NCBI GenBank assembly: GCA_024291935.2
Contig: CM044309.1
Span: 6,448,001-6,512,000 of the forward strand
Length of the DNA stretch: 64,000 nucleotides
Direction of reading: 5' to 3'
Origin: Okapia johnstoni
Lineage: Eukaryota > Chordata > Mammalia > Artiodactyla > Giraffidae
Translations under genes and position numbers: made by a program
The notes under the pieces: generated by a model
Databases searched by the model: none
What the model was told of the DNA's origin: nothing
Seen by the model: the letters and a program-made list of their open reading frames with translations, nothing else
Shown here: piece by piece, positions 1 through 12,973 of the stretch
Layout: each line of letters begins with the position of its first letter
Numbering within the stretch: the stretch's first letter is position 1

Positions 1-150
1 GGGTCAGGAAGATCCCCTGGAGGAGGGCATGGCTACCCGCTCCAGTATTCTTGCTGGAGAATCCCATGGACAGAGGAGTCTGGCGGGCCCCAGTTCATAG
101 GGATGCAAAGAGTCGGACACGATGAAAGCAACTCAGCACACACACGCAAG
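1..150 (+). mobile_element. Bov-tA SINE, 5' part cut by window edge
   Basis: Begins inside the element at GGAAGATCCCCTGGAGGAGG and continues through the BovA part (CTCCAGTATTCTTGC, then GCAAAGAGTCGGACACGA) to a CA-rich tail. Confidence 0.85.
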
Positions 151-843
151 TTGTTTCATCATTAGCATGTCACTGCCTTTATAATTTTTATAGATTTTTC
201 ATGGAAAATAATACCAATTATTAGTGCATTGTAATAACATTTTAAAACACCCAGATGCTTCTGTCAGGGTCCAGAGAAGATTTGACCAGTATATGATGTG
301 ACACTGCAATTCAGAGCGAGAGTGGTCCTTCAGACTTATCTGCAGCCACAAAAAGGGCTTGATCTATGGCACTTAAGCCCAAGCAACAGTGTCCCCGCTA
401 TGAACACCATGACTTCTCTTTCACTGCGAATGCCCTAAATATGAAGAAGAGCAAAATAGCAAGCACCATGGCTATAATAAAACACTTCACAGGGCAACCT
501 GGATGAGTCAGGACCAAAGTAGAAAAAGACCTAGCTCCACCTCAGCAGTGAAACAGAGAAACTGGAAGAGACATCATAGGAACGTGCATTTAGTCAGAAA
601 CACACACAAAATGATCAAGGAAAACAAGTTACACAAAACTGAGACCAGCGTGTACCTCCTGGCGCAGTTCTGGGAATGGCATCCACACTACTGGTCACTG
701 CTAAGCTCTCTAATCTATTAAAACGTTTTAGTATTCTCCTGATACACCCATTTGAAACGGAACAGTTTCTAGGTGGAATTCAAAGAAAAACTAGACCAAA
801 TACGAGTTTATTTTACAAACCATTCTTTTAAAATGTTTATGTT
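146..843. other. MMP16: Intronic sequence, nothing recognised
   Basis: AT-rich with a 72-codon open frame at 503-721 that resembles no family and has no splice or promoter context. I see no repeat I can name. Confidence 0.5.
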
Positions 844-1029
844 GGGACTTCCCTCATGGTTCAATGGTTAAGACTCTGCCTTCCAAAGGAAGGGGGCAGG
901 TTCGATCCCTGGTTAGGGGACTAGGATCTCACATGCCTCGTGGCCAAAAAACCAAAGCATAAAACAGGAGCAATATTGTAACACAGTCAATAAAGACTTT
1001 AAAAATGGTCCACATCAAAAAAAAAAAAT
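844..1029 (+). mobile_element. CHR-type tRNA-derived SINE
   Basis: Starts GGGACTTCCCTCATGG, contains a B-box-like GGTTCGATCCCTGG and ends with ATAAAGACTTTAAAAATGG and an A-rich tail. This is the cetartiodactyl CHR SINE structure, distinct from Bov-tA. Confidence 0.8.
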
Positions 1030-1099
1030 CTTTAAAGAAATTTAAAAAAAAAATAAAGTGCATACGGTTCACATGTTCACTGACACTAGAACAACTAGT

Positions 1100-1460
1100 A
1101 TTCAGTTCAGTTCAGCTCAGTTGCTCAGTTGTGTCCGACTCTGCGACCCCAAGGACTGCGGCACGCCAGGCCTCCCTGTCCATCACCAACTCCCAGAGCT
1201 CGCTCAAACTCACGTCCATCGAGTCGGTGATGCCATCCAACCATCTCATCCTCTGTCGTCCCCGTCTCCTTCTGCTTTCGATCTTTCCCAGCATCACGGT
1301 CTTTTCCAATGAGTCAGTTCTTCACATCAGGTGGCCAAAGTATTGGAGCTTCAGCTTCAGACCTTACAGTGAACACTCAGGACTGATTTCTCTTAGGGTT
1401 GACTGGTTTGGTCTCCTTGCAGTCCAAGGGACTCATAAGAGTCTTCTCCAACACCACAGT
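1100..1460 (-). mobile_element. BovB LINE 3' fragment
   Basis: Minus-strand 3' end beginning with the (CAGTT)n-like tail TTCAGTTCAGTTCAG, then the reverse complement of the BovB ORF C-terminus and 3' UTR. 5'-truncated at CCAACACCACAG. Confidence 0.9.
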
Positions 1461-1821
1461 GTCAACCCAGGCATAAAAAACCTTACCCCTCATTTCTTTT
1501 ATCTCCTTAGAATCCAGAATATAGCATCATTTAGCGCAGTTACTGTGGGATTAAATCAACAGGCTCATGTTCACAGTCAAGCACTTCAACACTTTTGGTA
1601 TGGCACTGCTTTCATAATCAGTTTCTTACCACAAAGGACAGTACCATATCCTAAGAATCCAATATGGTGACTCATAGAAGATTTTAGTAAATATGTGTTG
1701 AATAAACGCAATACAGGATTATTCAAATGTCATAGCTTTTAAGTAGGAAACTGAAAACCAGACTTGAGTCATGCAGTCAGCAAAATGTTTTTAAAGAATT
1801 TTGGACATCTAATGTTATAAT

Positions 1822-4808
1822 ACTGTTCATGGGGTTCTCCCCAGGTCAGTAGGTGCCCAATATGATAATGGAGATCAGTGGAGAAATAACTCCAGAAAGA
1901 ATGATGGGATGGACCCAAAGCAAAACCGATACCCAACTGTGGATGTGACTGGTGATAGACGCAAAGTCCGATGCTGTAAAGAGCAATATTGTATAGGAAC
2001 CTGGAATGTTAGGTCCATGAATCAAGGTAAATTGGAAGTGGTCAAACAGGAGATGGCAAGAGTGAACGTCGACATTCTAGGAATCAGCGAACTAAGATGG
2101 ACTGGGATGGGTGAATTTAACTCAGATGACCATTATATCTACTTGTGGGCAAGAATCCCTTAGAAGAAACGGAGTAGCCATCATGGTCAACAAAAGAGTC
2201 CAAAATGCAGTACTTGGATGCAATCTCAAAAACGATAGAATGATCTCTGTTCGTTTCCAAGGCAAACCATTCAGTATCATGGTAATTCAAGTCTATGCCC
2301 CAACCGGTAACGCCGAAGAAGCTGAAGTTGAACAGTTCTATGAAGACCTACAAGACCTTCTAGAACTAACACCCCAAAAAGATGTCCTTTTCATTATAGG
2401 GGACTGGAATGCAAAAGTAGGAAGTCAAGAAACACCTGGCGTAACAGGCAAGTTTGGCCTTGGAGTACAGAATGAAGCAGGGCAAAGGCTAATAGAGTTT
2501 TGCCATGAGAACGCACTGGTAATAGCAAACATCCTATTCCAACAACACAAGAGAAGACTCTACACGTGGACATCACCAGATGGTTAACACCGAAATCAGA
2601 TTGATTATATTCTTTGCAGCCAAAGATGGAGAAGCTCTATACAGTCAGCAAAAACAAGACCGGGAGCAGACTGTGGCTCAGATCATGAACTGCTTATTGC
2701 CAAATTCAGACTTAAATTGAAGAAAGTAGGGAAGACCACTAGTCCATTCAGGTATGACCTAGATCAAATCCCTTATGAGTATACAGTGCAAGTGACAAAT
2801 AGATTTAAGGGACTAGATCTGATAGACAGAGTGCCTGATGAACTATGGACAGAGGTTCATGACATTGTACAGGAGACAGGGATCAAGAAAATCCCCATGG
2901 AAAAGAAATGCAAAAAAGCAAAATGGCTGTCTGAGGAGGCCTTACAGATAGCTGGGAAGAGAAGAGAAGCGAAAAGCAAAGGAGAGATATTCCCATCTGA
3001 ATGCAGAGTTCCAAAGAATAGCAAGGAGACATAAGAAAGCCTTCCTCAGTGATCAGTGCAAAGAAATAGAGGAAAACAACAGATTGGGAAAGACTAGAGA
3101 TCTCTTCAAGAAAATTAGAGATACCAAAGGAACATTTCATGCAAAGATAGGCTCGATAAAGGACAGAAATGGTATGGACCTAAAAGAAGCAGAAGATATT
3201 AAGAAGAGGTGGCAAGAATACACAGAAGAACTGTACAAAAAAGATCTTCACAACCCAGATAATCATGATGGTGTGATCACTCACCTAGAGCCAGACATCC
3301 TGGAATGTGAAGTCAAGTGGGCCTTAGAAAGCATCACTACGAACAAAGCTAGTGGAGGTGATGGAATTCCAGTTGAGCTATTTCAAATCCTCAAAGGTGA
3401 TGCTGTGAAAGTGCTGCACTCAATATGCCAGCAAATTTGGAAAACTCAGCAGTGGCCACAGGACTGGAAAAGGTCAGTTTTCGTTCCAATCCCAAAGAAA
3501 GGCAATGCCAAAGAATGCTTAAACTACCGCACAATTGCACTCATCTCACATGCTAGTAAAGTAATGCTCAAAATTCTCCAAGCCAGGCTTCAGCAATACG
3601 TGAACCGTGAACTTCCAGATGTTCAAGCTGGTTTTAGAAAAGGCAGAGGAACCAGAGATCAAATTGCCATCATCTGCTGGATCATCGAAAAAGCAAAAGA
3701 GTTCCAGAAAAACATCTATTTCTGCTTTATTGACTATGCCAAAGCCTCTGACTGTGTGGATCACAATAAACTGTGGAAAATTCTGAAAGAGATGGGAATA
3801 CCAGACCATCTGACCTGTCTCTTGAGAACCTGTATGCAGGTCAGGAAGCAACAGTTAGAACTGGGCATGGAACAACAGACTGGTTCCAAATAGGAAAAGG
3901 AGTACGTCAAGGCTGTATGTTGTCACCCTGCTTATTTAACTTATATGCAGAGTACATCATGAGAAACACTGGGCTGGAAGAAGCACAAACTGGAATCAAG
4001 ATTGCCGGGAGAAATATCAATAACCTCAGATATGCGGATGACACCACCCTTATGGCAGAAAGTGAAGAAGAACTAAAGAGCCTCTTGATGAAGGTGAAAG
4101 AAGAGAGTGAAAAAGTTGGCTTAAAGCTCAACGTTCAGAAAACTAAGATCATGCATCTTGTCCCATCACTTCATGGGAAATAGATGGGGAAACAGTGGAA
4201 ACAGTGTCAGACTTTATTTTTTTGGGCTCCAGAATCACTGCTGATGGTGATTGCAGCCATGAAATTAAAAGACGCTTACTCCTTGGAAGGAAGGTTATGG
4301 CCAACCTAGATGGCATATTTAAAAGCAGAGACATTACTTTGCCAACAAAAGTCCGTCTAGTCAAGGCTATGGTTTTTCCAGTGGTCATGTATGGATGTGA
4401 GAGTTGGACGGTGAAGAAAGCTGAGCGCCATAGAATTGATGCTTTTGAACTGTGGTGTTGGAGAAGACTCTTGAGAGTCCCTTGGACTGCAAGGAGATCC
4501 AATCAATCCATCCTAAAAGAGATCAATCCTGGGTGTTCATTGGAAGGTCTGATGTTGAAGCTGAAACTCCAATACTTTGGCCACCTCATGCGAAGGGTTG
4601 ACTCATTGGAAAAGACCCTGATGCTGGGTAGGATTGGGGGTGGGAGGAGAAGGGGACAACAGAGGATGAGATGGTTGGATGGCATCACCGACTTACGGAC
4701 ATGGGTTTGGGTAGACTACGGGAGTTGGTGATGTACAGAGAGGCCTGGCATGCTGCAGTTCATGGGGTCGCAAAGAGTCGGACACGACTGAGCGACTGAA
4801 CTGAACTG
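1822..4808 (+). mobile_element. BovB LINE, near full length, with target-site duplication
   Basis: Covers endonuclease, reverse transcriptase and the 3' end (finishing ACTGAGCGACTGAACTGA). It is flanked by an identical 11-bp duplication AATGTTATAAT at 1811-1821 and 4809-4819, so both ends are exact. The first 18 bases (1822-1839) are inverted relative to other BovB copies: they are the reverse complement of the sequence matching 41853-41870, and normal sequence resumes at 1840. This is the twin-priming signature of target-primed reverse transcription. Confidence 0.95.
1909..4731 (+). pseudogene. Broken BovB ORF: AP endonuclease and RT
   Basis: Encodes an APE-type endonuclease (motifs GTWNVRSMN, DILGISELRWTGMGEF, IIGDWNAKVGS) followed by an RTE-clade reverse transcriptase (FIDYAKASDCVDH, then catalytic YADD at 4031-4042) and a C-terminal conserved region ending in [16 protein letters not shown]. 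The frame is broken by small length changes near 2150, 2985, 3828 and 4150 and by a TAA at 2585-2587 in the endonuclease/RT junction; it is therefore not autonomous. The lesions are few, so the copy is fairly young. No other gene depends on it. Confidence 0.9.
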
Positions 4809-4819
4809 AATGTTATAAT

Positions 4820-5467
4820 TCTAGTTTCGAATTTTCTACAAAGTTTATTAGATCGCTTCTCTAAATACCAGGGAGAAAAAGAAAAAGAAAGCGTGAATAA
4901 CCTGTGCAGGAATCAGAGAACAAGGTCAGCAATTACTGTATTCCCACTGCAATCCATACAGTATTTTACATATAATTAGAAGCATAAGAAGAGAAATTAT
5001 TTGAAACTCAATATATAGTTTACAAAATCATTTACAGATATCTCACTGAATATTTACAGTAAACTATTAGGCACATTTTATTGATATGGACACTGAAAAT
5101 TAGAGAAAATGCTCACAGTCATAAAAAGAGAGAGGGATGAAATGGTTATTGAATTAATATACGCCTGCACTAAGCCTATTTTTTAAAAAAAAGTCCTTGG
5201 CACAAAATAAAAATCTAGAAGCAACATATATACATTCCTCTGGCTGTCAGACCAACTGTCCTTTCTTTCAAAATGTTTCCTGAACAGCCTCAATAAGCTA
5301 AAGCTGTTTTGTGCCTCCAAAATCTTCTGGTGTCTCTTTTAACACTCATTGAAACTTATTACTCTTACATAATGAATTATTTTCCCAGCAGAGTTCCTAG
5401 AAAGAGTTTGTTACTTGAGTCAGACTCCAAACAAGTTCCAGACACTCCAGCAACCATCTAAATGATG
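4820..5467. other. MMP16: Intronic sequence, nothing recognised
   Basis: AT-rich unique-looking DNA between a BovB and a Bov-tA. No repeat family, exon or regulatory motif could be supported. Confidence 0.5.
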
Positions 5468-5664
5468 AATGAAAGTGAAGTCGCTCAGTTGTGTCCGACT
5501 CTGCAACCCCATGGACTGTAGCCCGCCAGGCTCCTTCGTCCATGGGATTTTCCAGGCAAGGATACTGGAGGGGGTTGCCATTTACTTCTCCAGGGGATCG
5601 TCCTGACCCAGGGATCAATCCCGGGTCTCCTGCACTGCAGGCAGACTCTTTACCGTCTAACTGC
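5468..5664 (-). mobile_element. Bov-tA SINE
   Basis: Reverse-oriented: BovA part (GAAGTCGCTCAGTTGTGTCC...CATGGGATTTTCCAGGCAAG) followed by the tRNA-derived part ending TTTACCGTCTAACTGC. Confidence 0.88.
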
Positions 5665-6439
5665 ATCGGCCTGGTTTACCTCTTTATGTACAGGAACTGG
5701 TAGAGTACCTGGCATTTCTAGATGAACAGAATGAATGGGACTAGAGTAAAGTAAGCACAATTGATTTGGACCTAGAATATTGTTTAAATTCCAGGAGGAT
5801 GTAATAGAAGATGAATGAGGAAAAGCGCAATATTCTTTAGGGGTGTATACAAAGATTATCAAATCAGAAGAAAGAAGTAATAATTTCTGGAATGCAAAAT
5901 TTATAGGTTACAAAAAGAGACTGAAGAGCAACTTCAACTACTTCTGACCTACTAGAATTCTAATTTACTATGGAAGAACACAGATGGGTTAATTCTTGAT
6001 GTACTTTCTGTCACTTTTCCATAACTTGTATTATGGAAGCAAATAAAGATGTTCATCTCTATATGTGACTCTGAACAACAACAGCAAAAAAAAAAAATTC
6101 AGTGAACTGCACACAGGAGGACTCTTGACAGAAATTTATTTATATATGAGCTAATGAATGGCACATCAGGCACTGTCAGTAATGAGTTCAGATTTTAGGA
6201 AAGTTGAATCTCAAAGTTCCAGATAAAAAGTTTAGTAAGACCAAATTTACCACAAAAATGGAAAACACCCTAAAACTGACCAATACAGGCAAAAAATGTT
6301 AAAACTGAAGTAGTAAGAAGGGCAGCCACAACACAAGTACCCAGGAACTTGCTATATACTAAAGTTTTTATTTAAATATGTAAAATTTGTATCTCCATAC
6401 TGCATTACAGTTATATATATGGTTCTGGGTCTCCATAAG
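5665..6439. other. MMP16: Intronic sequence, nothing recognised
   Basis: AT-rich; includes an A-run at about 6088-6099. No feature supported. Confidence 0.5.
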
Positions 6440-6610
6440 GCTGGATATGAACACTAGTTCAGCAACTTAACAGGTATTTAAGCTCTCAATTTACCCATCT
6501 ATAAAATGGAGGTAATACCTACCTCATAAAAGGTTTTATGGAAACTAAATGAGAGAGGGTATCTATTAGTAGTTGATGTCATAGATCATTAGTATCATAC
6601 AAGGGCTGTC
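6440..6610 (+). mobile_element. MIR SINE remnant
   Basis: Contains the MIR core-like series CTCAATTTACCCATCTATAA, AATGGAGGTAATACCTACCTC and AACTAAATGAGAGAG, divergent as expected for this ancient family. Confidence 0.65.
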
Positions 6611-6889
6611 ACATAAGAAGTAGAATTACTATTTATAGCATCACATCCTCATCATCAAAATCATCACCATTAATCTCCAATAATCTGTAAATCTCACAAA
6701 AAGAGAACATGGTATTAAGTCATGCCAGAATAAGAAAAGTAACAAATAAGATATACAGCTTAGAGCTTAAAACATATGTGCAAGATCAAAATAACTTAAA
6801 TTCTATCTTGTGTCTATTTATCCATGAAGAAAAATACACTGCAAACAGTGAAAGAGCAGACATGATTAAGAGAGAAAAGTGAGACTACC

Positions 6890-7637
6890 CTCTTGCAGTG
6901 TCGGTGGGAATGAAATTTATACAGCCACTACGGAGAACAGCATGGCAATTTCTTTAAAAAACAGGGATAAAACTACCACATGACCCAGCAATCCCATTAC
7001 CGGGACATCCTCTCAGGGAATCAAAACTGAAAAATATAAACGTACCTCAGTGGTTATCACAGCACTACTCACAATAGCTAGGACACGGAAGCAGCCTAGA
7101 TGTCCACGGACAGATGAAGGGATAAAGACGTTATGGTATACACACACAATGGAATATTACTCAGCTATAAAAAGGAATGCCTCTGAGTCACTTCTAATGA
7201 GGTGGATGAACCTAGAGCCTATTATACAATGCTGTAAAGTAAATCAGAAAAAGAGGACAAATATCATATATTAATGCATATATAGAGAGTCTAGAAAGAT
7301 GGTACTAATGATCCTATTTGCAGGGCAGCAAAGGAGACACAGACATAAAGAACAGACTTTTGGTCACAGTTGGGGAGGGAGAAGGTGGGGTGACTTGAAA
7401 GAGTAGTATTCAAACATATATATTATCATATGTAAAACAGATAGCCAGTGGGGATTTACTGTATGATACGGTGACAAACTACAGGGGTAGGATGGGGAGG
7501 GAGAGGGGAGGGAGGCTTAAGAGGCAGGGGACATGCGTATGCCTGTGGCCATTTCATGTTGAAGTATGGCAGAAATTATTACAATATTGCAAAGAGATTA
7601 TCCTCCAATTAAAAATAAAATGAAAAAAAAAGAAAAT
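6890..7637 (+). mobile_element. L1 3' end (ruminant L1)
   Basis: 5'-truncated L1: end of ORF2 with the typical TLWYTHTMEYYSAIKRN peptide at about 7128-7184, then the 3' UTR with GATTTACTGTATGATACGG and a final CCTCCAATTAAAAATAAAATG plus A-tail. Confidence 0.9.
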
Positions 7638-9177
7638 TGAGACTAAGAACTCACTACAGTTATCTTTAAATCCAGGGAAATAATATTCTGGAGAATATAA
7701 ACTATAATTAATATAACATTATACATCTATAATTCGATGTCTATATCTATAGCCAATAAATGGAATAACTTTCAGGTAAATGTGATCACATAACCATGAT
7801 GGATATCTGTGTTGTCACAAAAAACAGGAAAGTAGCCAAAAGCTAGGGTCATACAACAGTGAAACCTATGGGGAAAAGGTTGATAGGTGAATTTTCAAAA
7901 TTAGAGACCAGTCAGCATTGATGGCTAGTGAAATTCTAGCAGAGATGTTTTATAAGCATGCTGTAAGGGGAGTAATAATCACCGAAAGTGAACATGTTCC
8001 AGAATATTAAATGGAACCCTTGACTATCTGACCTTGAAATTTCTTCCACAGAGACTAAGAATCAGAGTCCCACGATTCCATAATTTTAGACAAATCAAAT
8101 GAAATAGAACTGTAATGGAATTCCAGACCTCAATCTCTGCTACCAGTCTGGCTTCAAATAAATCATTCCAGAAAAAAAAAGAGGGGGGGGGGGTCTCTTG
8201 CTTGGAATAGCTAAATAGCAAAGAAGCTGGCTTTGATGAGAGACTCATCCTGAGTCCTCTGAGTTCCTGAAGCCCCAGGGATCGCTGCTGTGCAAGCACT
8301 TCTCACCTCACTGAACTATGAGGGTGAACCTTCACCTGCTTTTACCAACAAAAGGGGCAAACTGGGAGGAAGACTCTGTCTTATTTAGATTTCCATCTCG
8401 AGTACCCACGACTGCTCCTGGCATAAAGTAAATAGAAAAAAAAAAGTGTTGAATAAATGCATGGAAATAGACCATGGACAACAGGGAAATCCATGTGAAA
8501 ACACATTCCAGTAGGTGCACTGCCCAAATGTAAAAGACTCAGTCTGTTAGCCCTGATTGTTAACTCTGTGAAGGGGAAACGAGTCTGATCAGACTCCCAT
8601 TCCTGTGATCTTGAGGAAAGGAAGGGAATTGACCTTTGCTGTATCTCTGAGCGCTATGTGTCAGAGAGTCATACCAAAAAATAGATTTGTACATAAAGGC
8701 ATATTTATTCATCATTTCCCAATTTTCTGATTTATCCTTACAAAAAAAAAAAACTGTTGTCTTCTAGAAAATGAGTCCCAGTAATGAGTAAACAATTAAA
8801 GTCACTACAGTTAAAGCAATGATTAGCCAGGCAAGATAGCTGAGGAGAACTCAAACATCTAAAACAGATAGGAATGTAAATAATTTATAGCCTTATACTG
8901 CCATTTCTGAAAAGGAACTATGACAATCAAAACTGTAGGTCAATCTTCTCATTATGTTCTGTGAGTCTAGGTAAGGAACAAAAGGAACCACAAACAATGA
9001 AAATAGTAAAAAAAAAAAAAAAAGATAATTTGGAATTAAAATGTATATATTAATTAATAAATAATTATAGAATATTACTAAGTAATTATGGAATGCAATT
9101 CTTAATATCTTTAAGACCAAGATAGATTACCTGTGCTTATTGATGAACTTTTCAAATAATGACATTTAATCCAATAT
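7638..9177. other. MMP16: Intronic sequence with homopolymer runs
   Basis: No named repeat. Contains an A9 run followed by a G11 run at about 8172-8193, and A-runs near 8742 and 9009. None of the open frames here is family-like. Confidence 0.5.
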
Positions 9178-11490
9178 ATTTTGCCAAGAGGATGCACTGG
9201 TCATAGTAAACACCCTCTTCCACCAACAGAAGAGACTGCTCTACATATGGATATCACCAAATGGACAATACCAAAGTCAGATTGATTATACTCTTTGCAG
9301 CTGAATTTGAAGAAGCTCTATACAGTCAGCAAAAACAAGAACTGAAGCTGACTCTGGCTCAAATCATGAGCTCATTACTGCAAAATTCAGACTTAAAGAA
9401 AGTAGGGGAAACCTCTAGGCCATTCAAGTATGACCTAAATGAAATCCCTTGTGATTATACAGTGGAAGTGACAAATAGATTCAAGGGATTGCATCTGGTA
9501 GACAGAGTGACTAAGGAATGGACAGAGGTTCGTAACATTGTACAGAAAGTGGTGATCAAAATCATTCCCAAGAAAAAGAAATGCAAAAAGGCAAGATGGT
9601 TGTCTGAGGAGGCCTTACAAATAGCTGAGAAAAGAAGAAAAGCAAAAGGCAAAGGAGAAAGGCAAAGACTTATACCCAACTGAATGCAAAGCTCCAAAGA
9701 ACAGCAAGGAGAGATAAGAAAGGCTCCCTCAGTGATCAATGCACAGAAATAGAGGAAAATAACAGAATGGGAAAGACTAGAGATCTCTTCACGGAAACTA
9801 GAGAAACCAAGGGAATATTTCCTGCAAAGATGGGCTCAATGAAGGACAGAAATGGTAAAGACCTAACAGAAGCAGAAGATATTAAGAAGAGGTGGCAAGA
9901 ATACACGGAAAAACTATACAAAAAAAGGTATTAACGACCTGGATAACCATGATGGTGTGGTCACTCACCTAGAGCCAGACACCATGGAGTGTGAAGTCAC
10001 GTGGACCTTAGGAACCATTACTAGAAACAGAGTTAGTGGAGGTGGTGGAATTCCAACTGAGCTATTTCAAACCTTAAAATATGATGCTGTTAAAAGTGCT
10101 GTACTCTATATGCAAATAAATTTGGAAAACAGGAGAAGGTCACGTTTCATTTCAACCCCAAAGAAAGGCAATGCCAAAGAATGTTCAAACTACTGTACAA
10201 TTGCACTAATTTCACATGCTAGCAAGATAATGCTCAAAAGCCTTCAAGGTAGGCTTCAACAGTATGTGAACCAAGAAATTCCAGATATTCAAGCTGGATT
10301 TATTAAAGGCAGAGGAACCAGAAATCAAATTGCCAACATACTCTGGGTCATAGAAAAAGCAAGAAAATTCCAGAAAAACATCTACTTCTGCTTCATTGAC
10401 TATGCTAAACCCTTTGACTGTGTAGATCACAAGAAACTGTGGAAAATTCTTAAAGGGATGGATATACCAGACCACCTTACCTGCTTCCTGAGAAATCTGT
10501 ATGCAGGTCAAGAAGCAACAGTTAGAACCAGACATGGAACAACAGACTGGTTCCAAATTGGGAAAGGAGTATGTCAAGGTTGTATACTGTCACCCTGCTT
10601 ATTTAACTTGTAATCTGTATGCAGATTACATCATGTGAAATGCTAGGCTGGAGGAATCACAAGCTGGAATTAAGATTGCCGGGAGAAATATCAATAACCT
10701 CAGATAAGCAGATGACATCACCCTAGTGGCAGAAAGTGAACAGGAATTAAAGATCCTCTTGATGAAAGCAAAAGTGAGAGTGAAAAAGCTGGCTTAAAAC
10801 TCAGCATTCAAAAAACTAAGATCATGGCATTCAGTCCCATCACTTCATGGCAAATAGATGGGAAAAAATGAAGTAGTGACTGACATTTTTGTCTCCAAAA
10901 TCACTGCAGATGTTGACTGCAACCATGAAATTAAAAGGCAGTTGCTCCTTGGAAGAAAAGCTATGACCAACCTAGACAGCATATTAAAGAGCAGAGACAT
11001 CACTTCGTCAACAAAGGTCTGTAGGGTCAAAGCTGTGGTTTTTCCACTGCTTTTCAAAGCTGTGGTCATGTATGGATGTGAAAGTTGGACCACAAAGAAA
11101 GCTGAGCACTGAAGAATTGATGCTTTTGAACTGTGGTGTTGGAGAAGACTCTTGAGAGTCCCTTGGACTACAAGGAAATTCAACCAGTCCATCCTAAAGG
11201 AGATCAGTCCTGAATATTCATTGGAAGGACTGATGTTGAAGCTGAAGCTCCAATACTTTGGCCACCTGATGCGAAGAGCCAACTCATTGGAAAAGATCGT
11301 GATGCTGAGAAAGAAGGAGGGCATGAGGAGAAGGGAACCACAGAGAATGAGATGGTTGGATGGCATCATCGACTAAATGGACATGAGTTTCAGCAAACTC
11401 CAAGAGATAGTGAAGAACAAGGAAGCCGGCATGCTGCGGGCCATGGAGTCACACAGTTCAGTCCCACAACTGGGCAGCTGAACAAAAAAT
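9178..11490 (+). mobile_element. BovB LINE, 5'-truncated, older copy
   Basis: Starts within the endonuclease domain at TTTTGCCAAGAGGATGCACTGG and runs to the 3' end (CAGCTGAACAAAA). More diverged than the 1822-4808 copy and with no clear target-site duplication. Confidence 0.9.
9261..11376 (+). pseudogene. Decayed BovB RT ORF
   Basis: Frames recognisable as the endonuclease/RT linker, the RT core (CFIDYAKPFDCVDHKKLWK, IGKGVCQGCILSPCLFN) and the C-terminal region ([23 protein letters not shown]) with frameshifts and stops between them. The tyrosine codon of the catalytic YADD box has become TAA at 10705-10707. Dead copy. Confidence 0.85.
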
Positions 11491-12960
11491 AGATTAGCCA
11501 TTTTGTTCAGAATCCCTTTGTTCCTAGTCAATCCTTGTTATATACTACTTAATATCAATATATCAGAATTGGGTCTAATATACTATATCATGAGGCCCTT
11601 TTATTAATGCTCATACTTACAGTAACAATTCCAGAGAACACAGCTCACCAACATTATAAATATGCCATTGTCAACATTTGAAAATGCTTAGTAGTGTTTC
11701 TTTTCTTTTTAGGCAAGATAGGAATCTATCCTCATATTCTCGTAAGCTATAAATCTAATGTCCTCATGTCGGACCTTCATAAAATCAACATAACAGCACT
11801 ACCAACCCTTTTGCAAACAGAAGGAATGTGATGATGCCATAGACTTCCCCACTGTCTAGCTGACACTTTCAAAACATGTTTTTGATATCCAGTACACACA
11901 ACTTTTTAAAGGCTGGTATAACTCAGATCTTGTAACATTATAAAAAATTAAAATGTTAAGCAAATAAATTTCAAAAAAATGTAAATATGAAGACAGAGAA
12001 CCAAGCCATGAAGGGTATCTTAAGAAACAACACTATCAGTGAGGTCCCTACACTTAACACACACAACAAATGTATAAATTAAACTGCAAGAGTTTATGTA
12101 GCTTCTTATACCTCTAAAAGTGTAAATGTATGTGTCTGTATGTGTGTTAAATGTTTGCTAACATGTATTTATGGACCTATGTATAATATTCGGCCAGTAT
12201 TCTGTGGTCTGCTGTATCTTTGGTCTGGAGTGTTACTCATTTCCCTTGAGGATAGTGCTGCTGTCTCTACAGAAGCTTAAATAAGATTTGAAAGTAATTC
12301 TCTGCTTCCTGTATTTAAATGCATTGCTTGTATCTGCAAATGCTCAGTTCAATCTCTTGGCAAATTCCAGAGAAGAATGATCCTAAATAACTGGGAAGAA
12401 AAAATTTAGTTACCTTTGATTTCAAAGAAAATATTTTTAAATAGGACTTATAATACTAAAATCTCTTGCTTCATCAGTTCACGTCTTATGTCCTAAAGGG
12501 AAGTATATAAAACAGGCATTTCAGTCATTTTGATTCATATATTTTTACTCAGTTCTACTTAGGGGATGGTAATTACTTGCCACTGAAGAGAAGTTTTCAC
12601 TTCCCATCTCTAAATTATAAATATGACAACCCTGTAAGTTTCTTTAATCATTCTGCATTGGTTTAATGAATTAAATGTTATTTAGGCCAAATTTTATTCT
12701 ATCTGCTTCTATGTTAAGAAAAAGAATTTTAAATACTGATTCAGTTGAATGTATATATCACAGATATTCACTGGTAATACACTAAAGCACTTATTTTTAC
12801 TGTTTGCTAAACATTTTTTCACTCTATAAGATCTTCACAATAATAGATTTTTTTTCTGTTTATTGAATATTAGTAAATTTAGAACATCTTAACTACATTA
12901 CAGTGTTTAAAAGAGTAGTGATATAAATCTGCTTTAGGGAAAAGAATATATGCAATACAT
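11491..12960. other. MMP16: Intronic sequence, nothing recognised
   Basis: AT-rich, no young repeat. No exon-like or regulatory sequence could be supported. Confidence 0.5.
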
Positions 12961-12973
12961 ATTAACTATTCTT

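Noticed and set aside
503..721. Small protein gene at 503-721
   Set aside because: No recognisable domain, promoter or splice context, and the length is expected by chance in intron DNA.
3546..4688. Minus-strand open frames opposite BovB
   Set aside because: Antisense shadows of the BovB coding strand; the same shadows recur at every BovB copy.
1909..4731. Reverse transcriptase and endonuclease as host genes or a retron-like system
   Set aside because: They match other BovB copies in this window, have a BovB 3' end and target-site duplication, and are frameshifted; ordinary LINE remnants.
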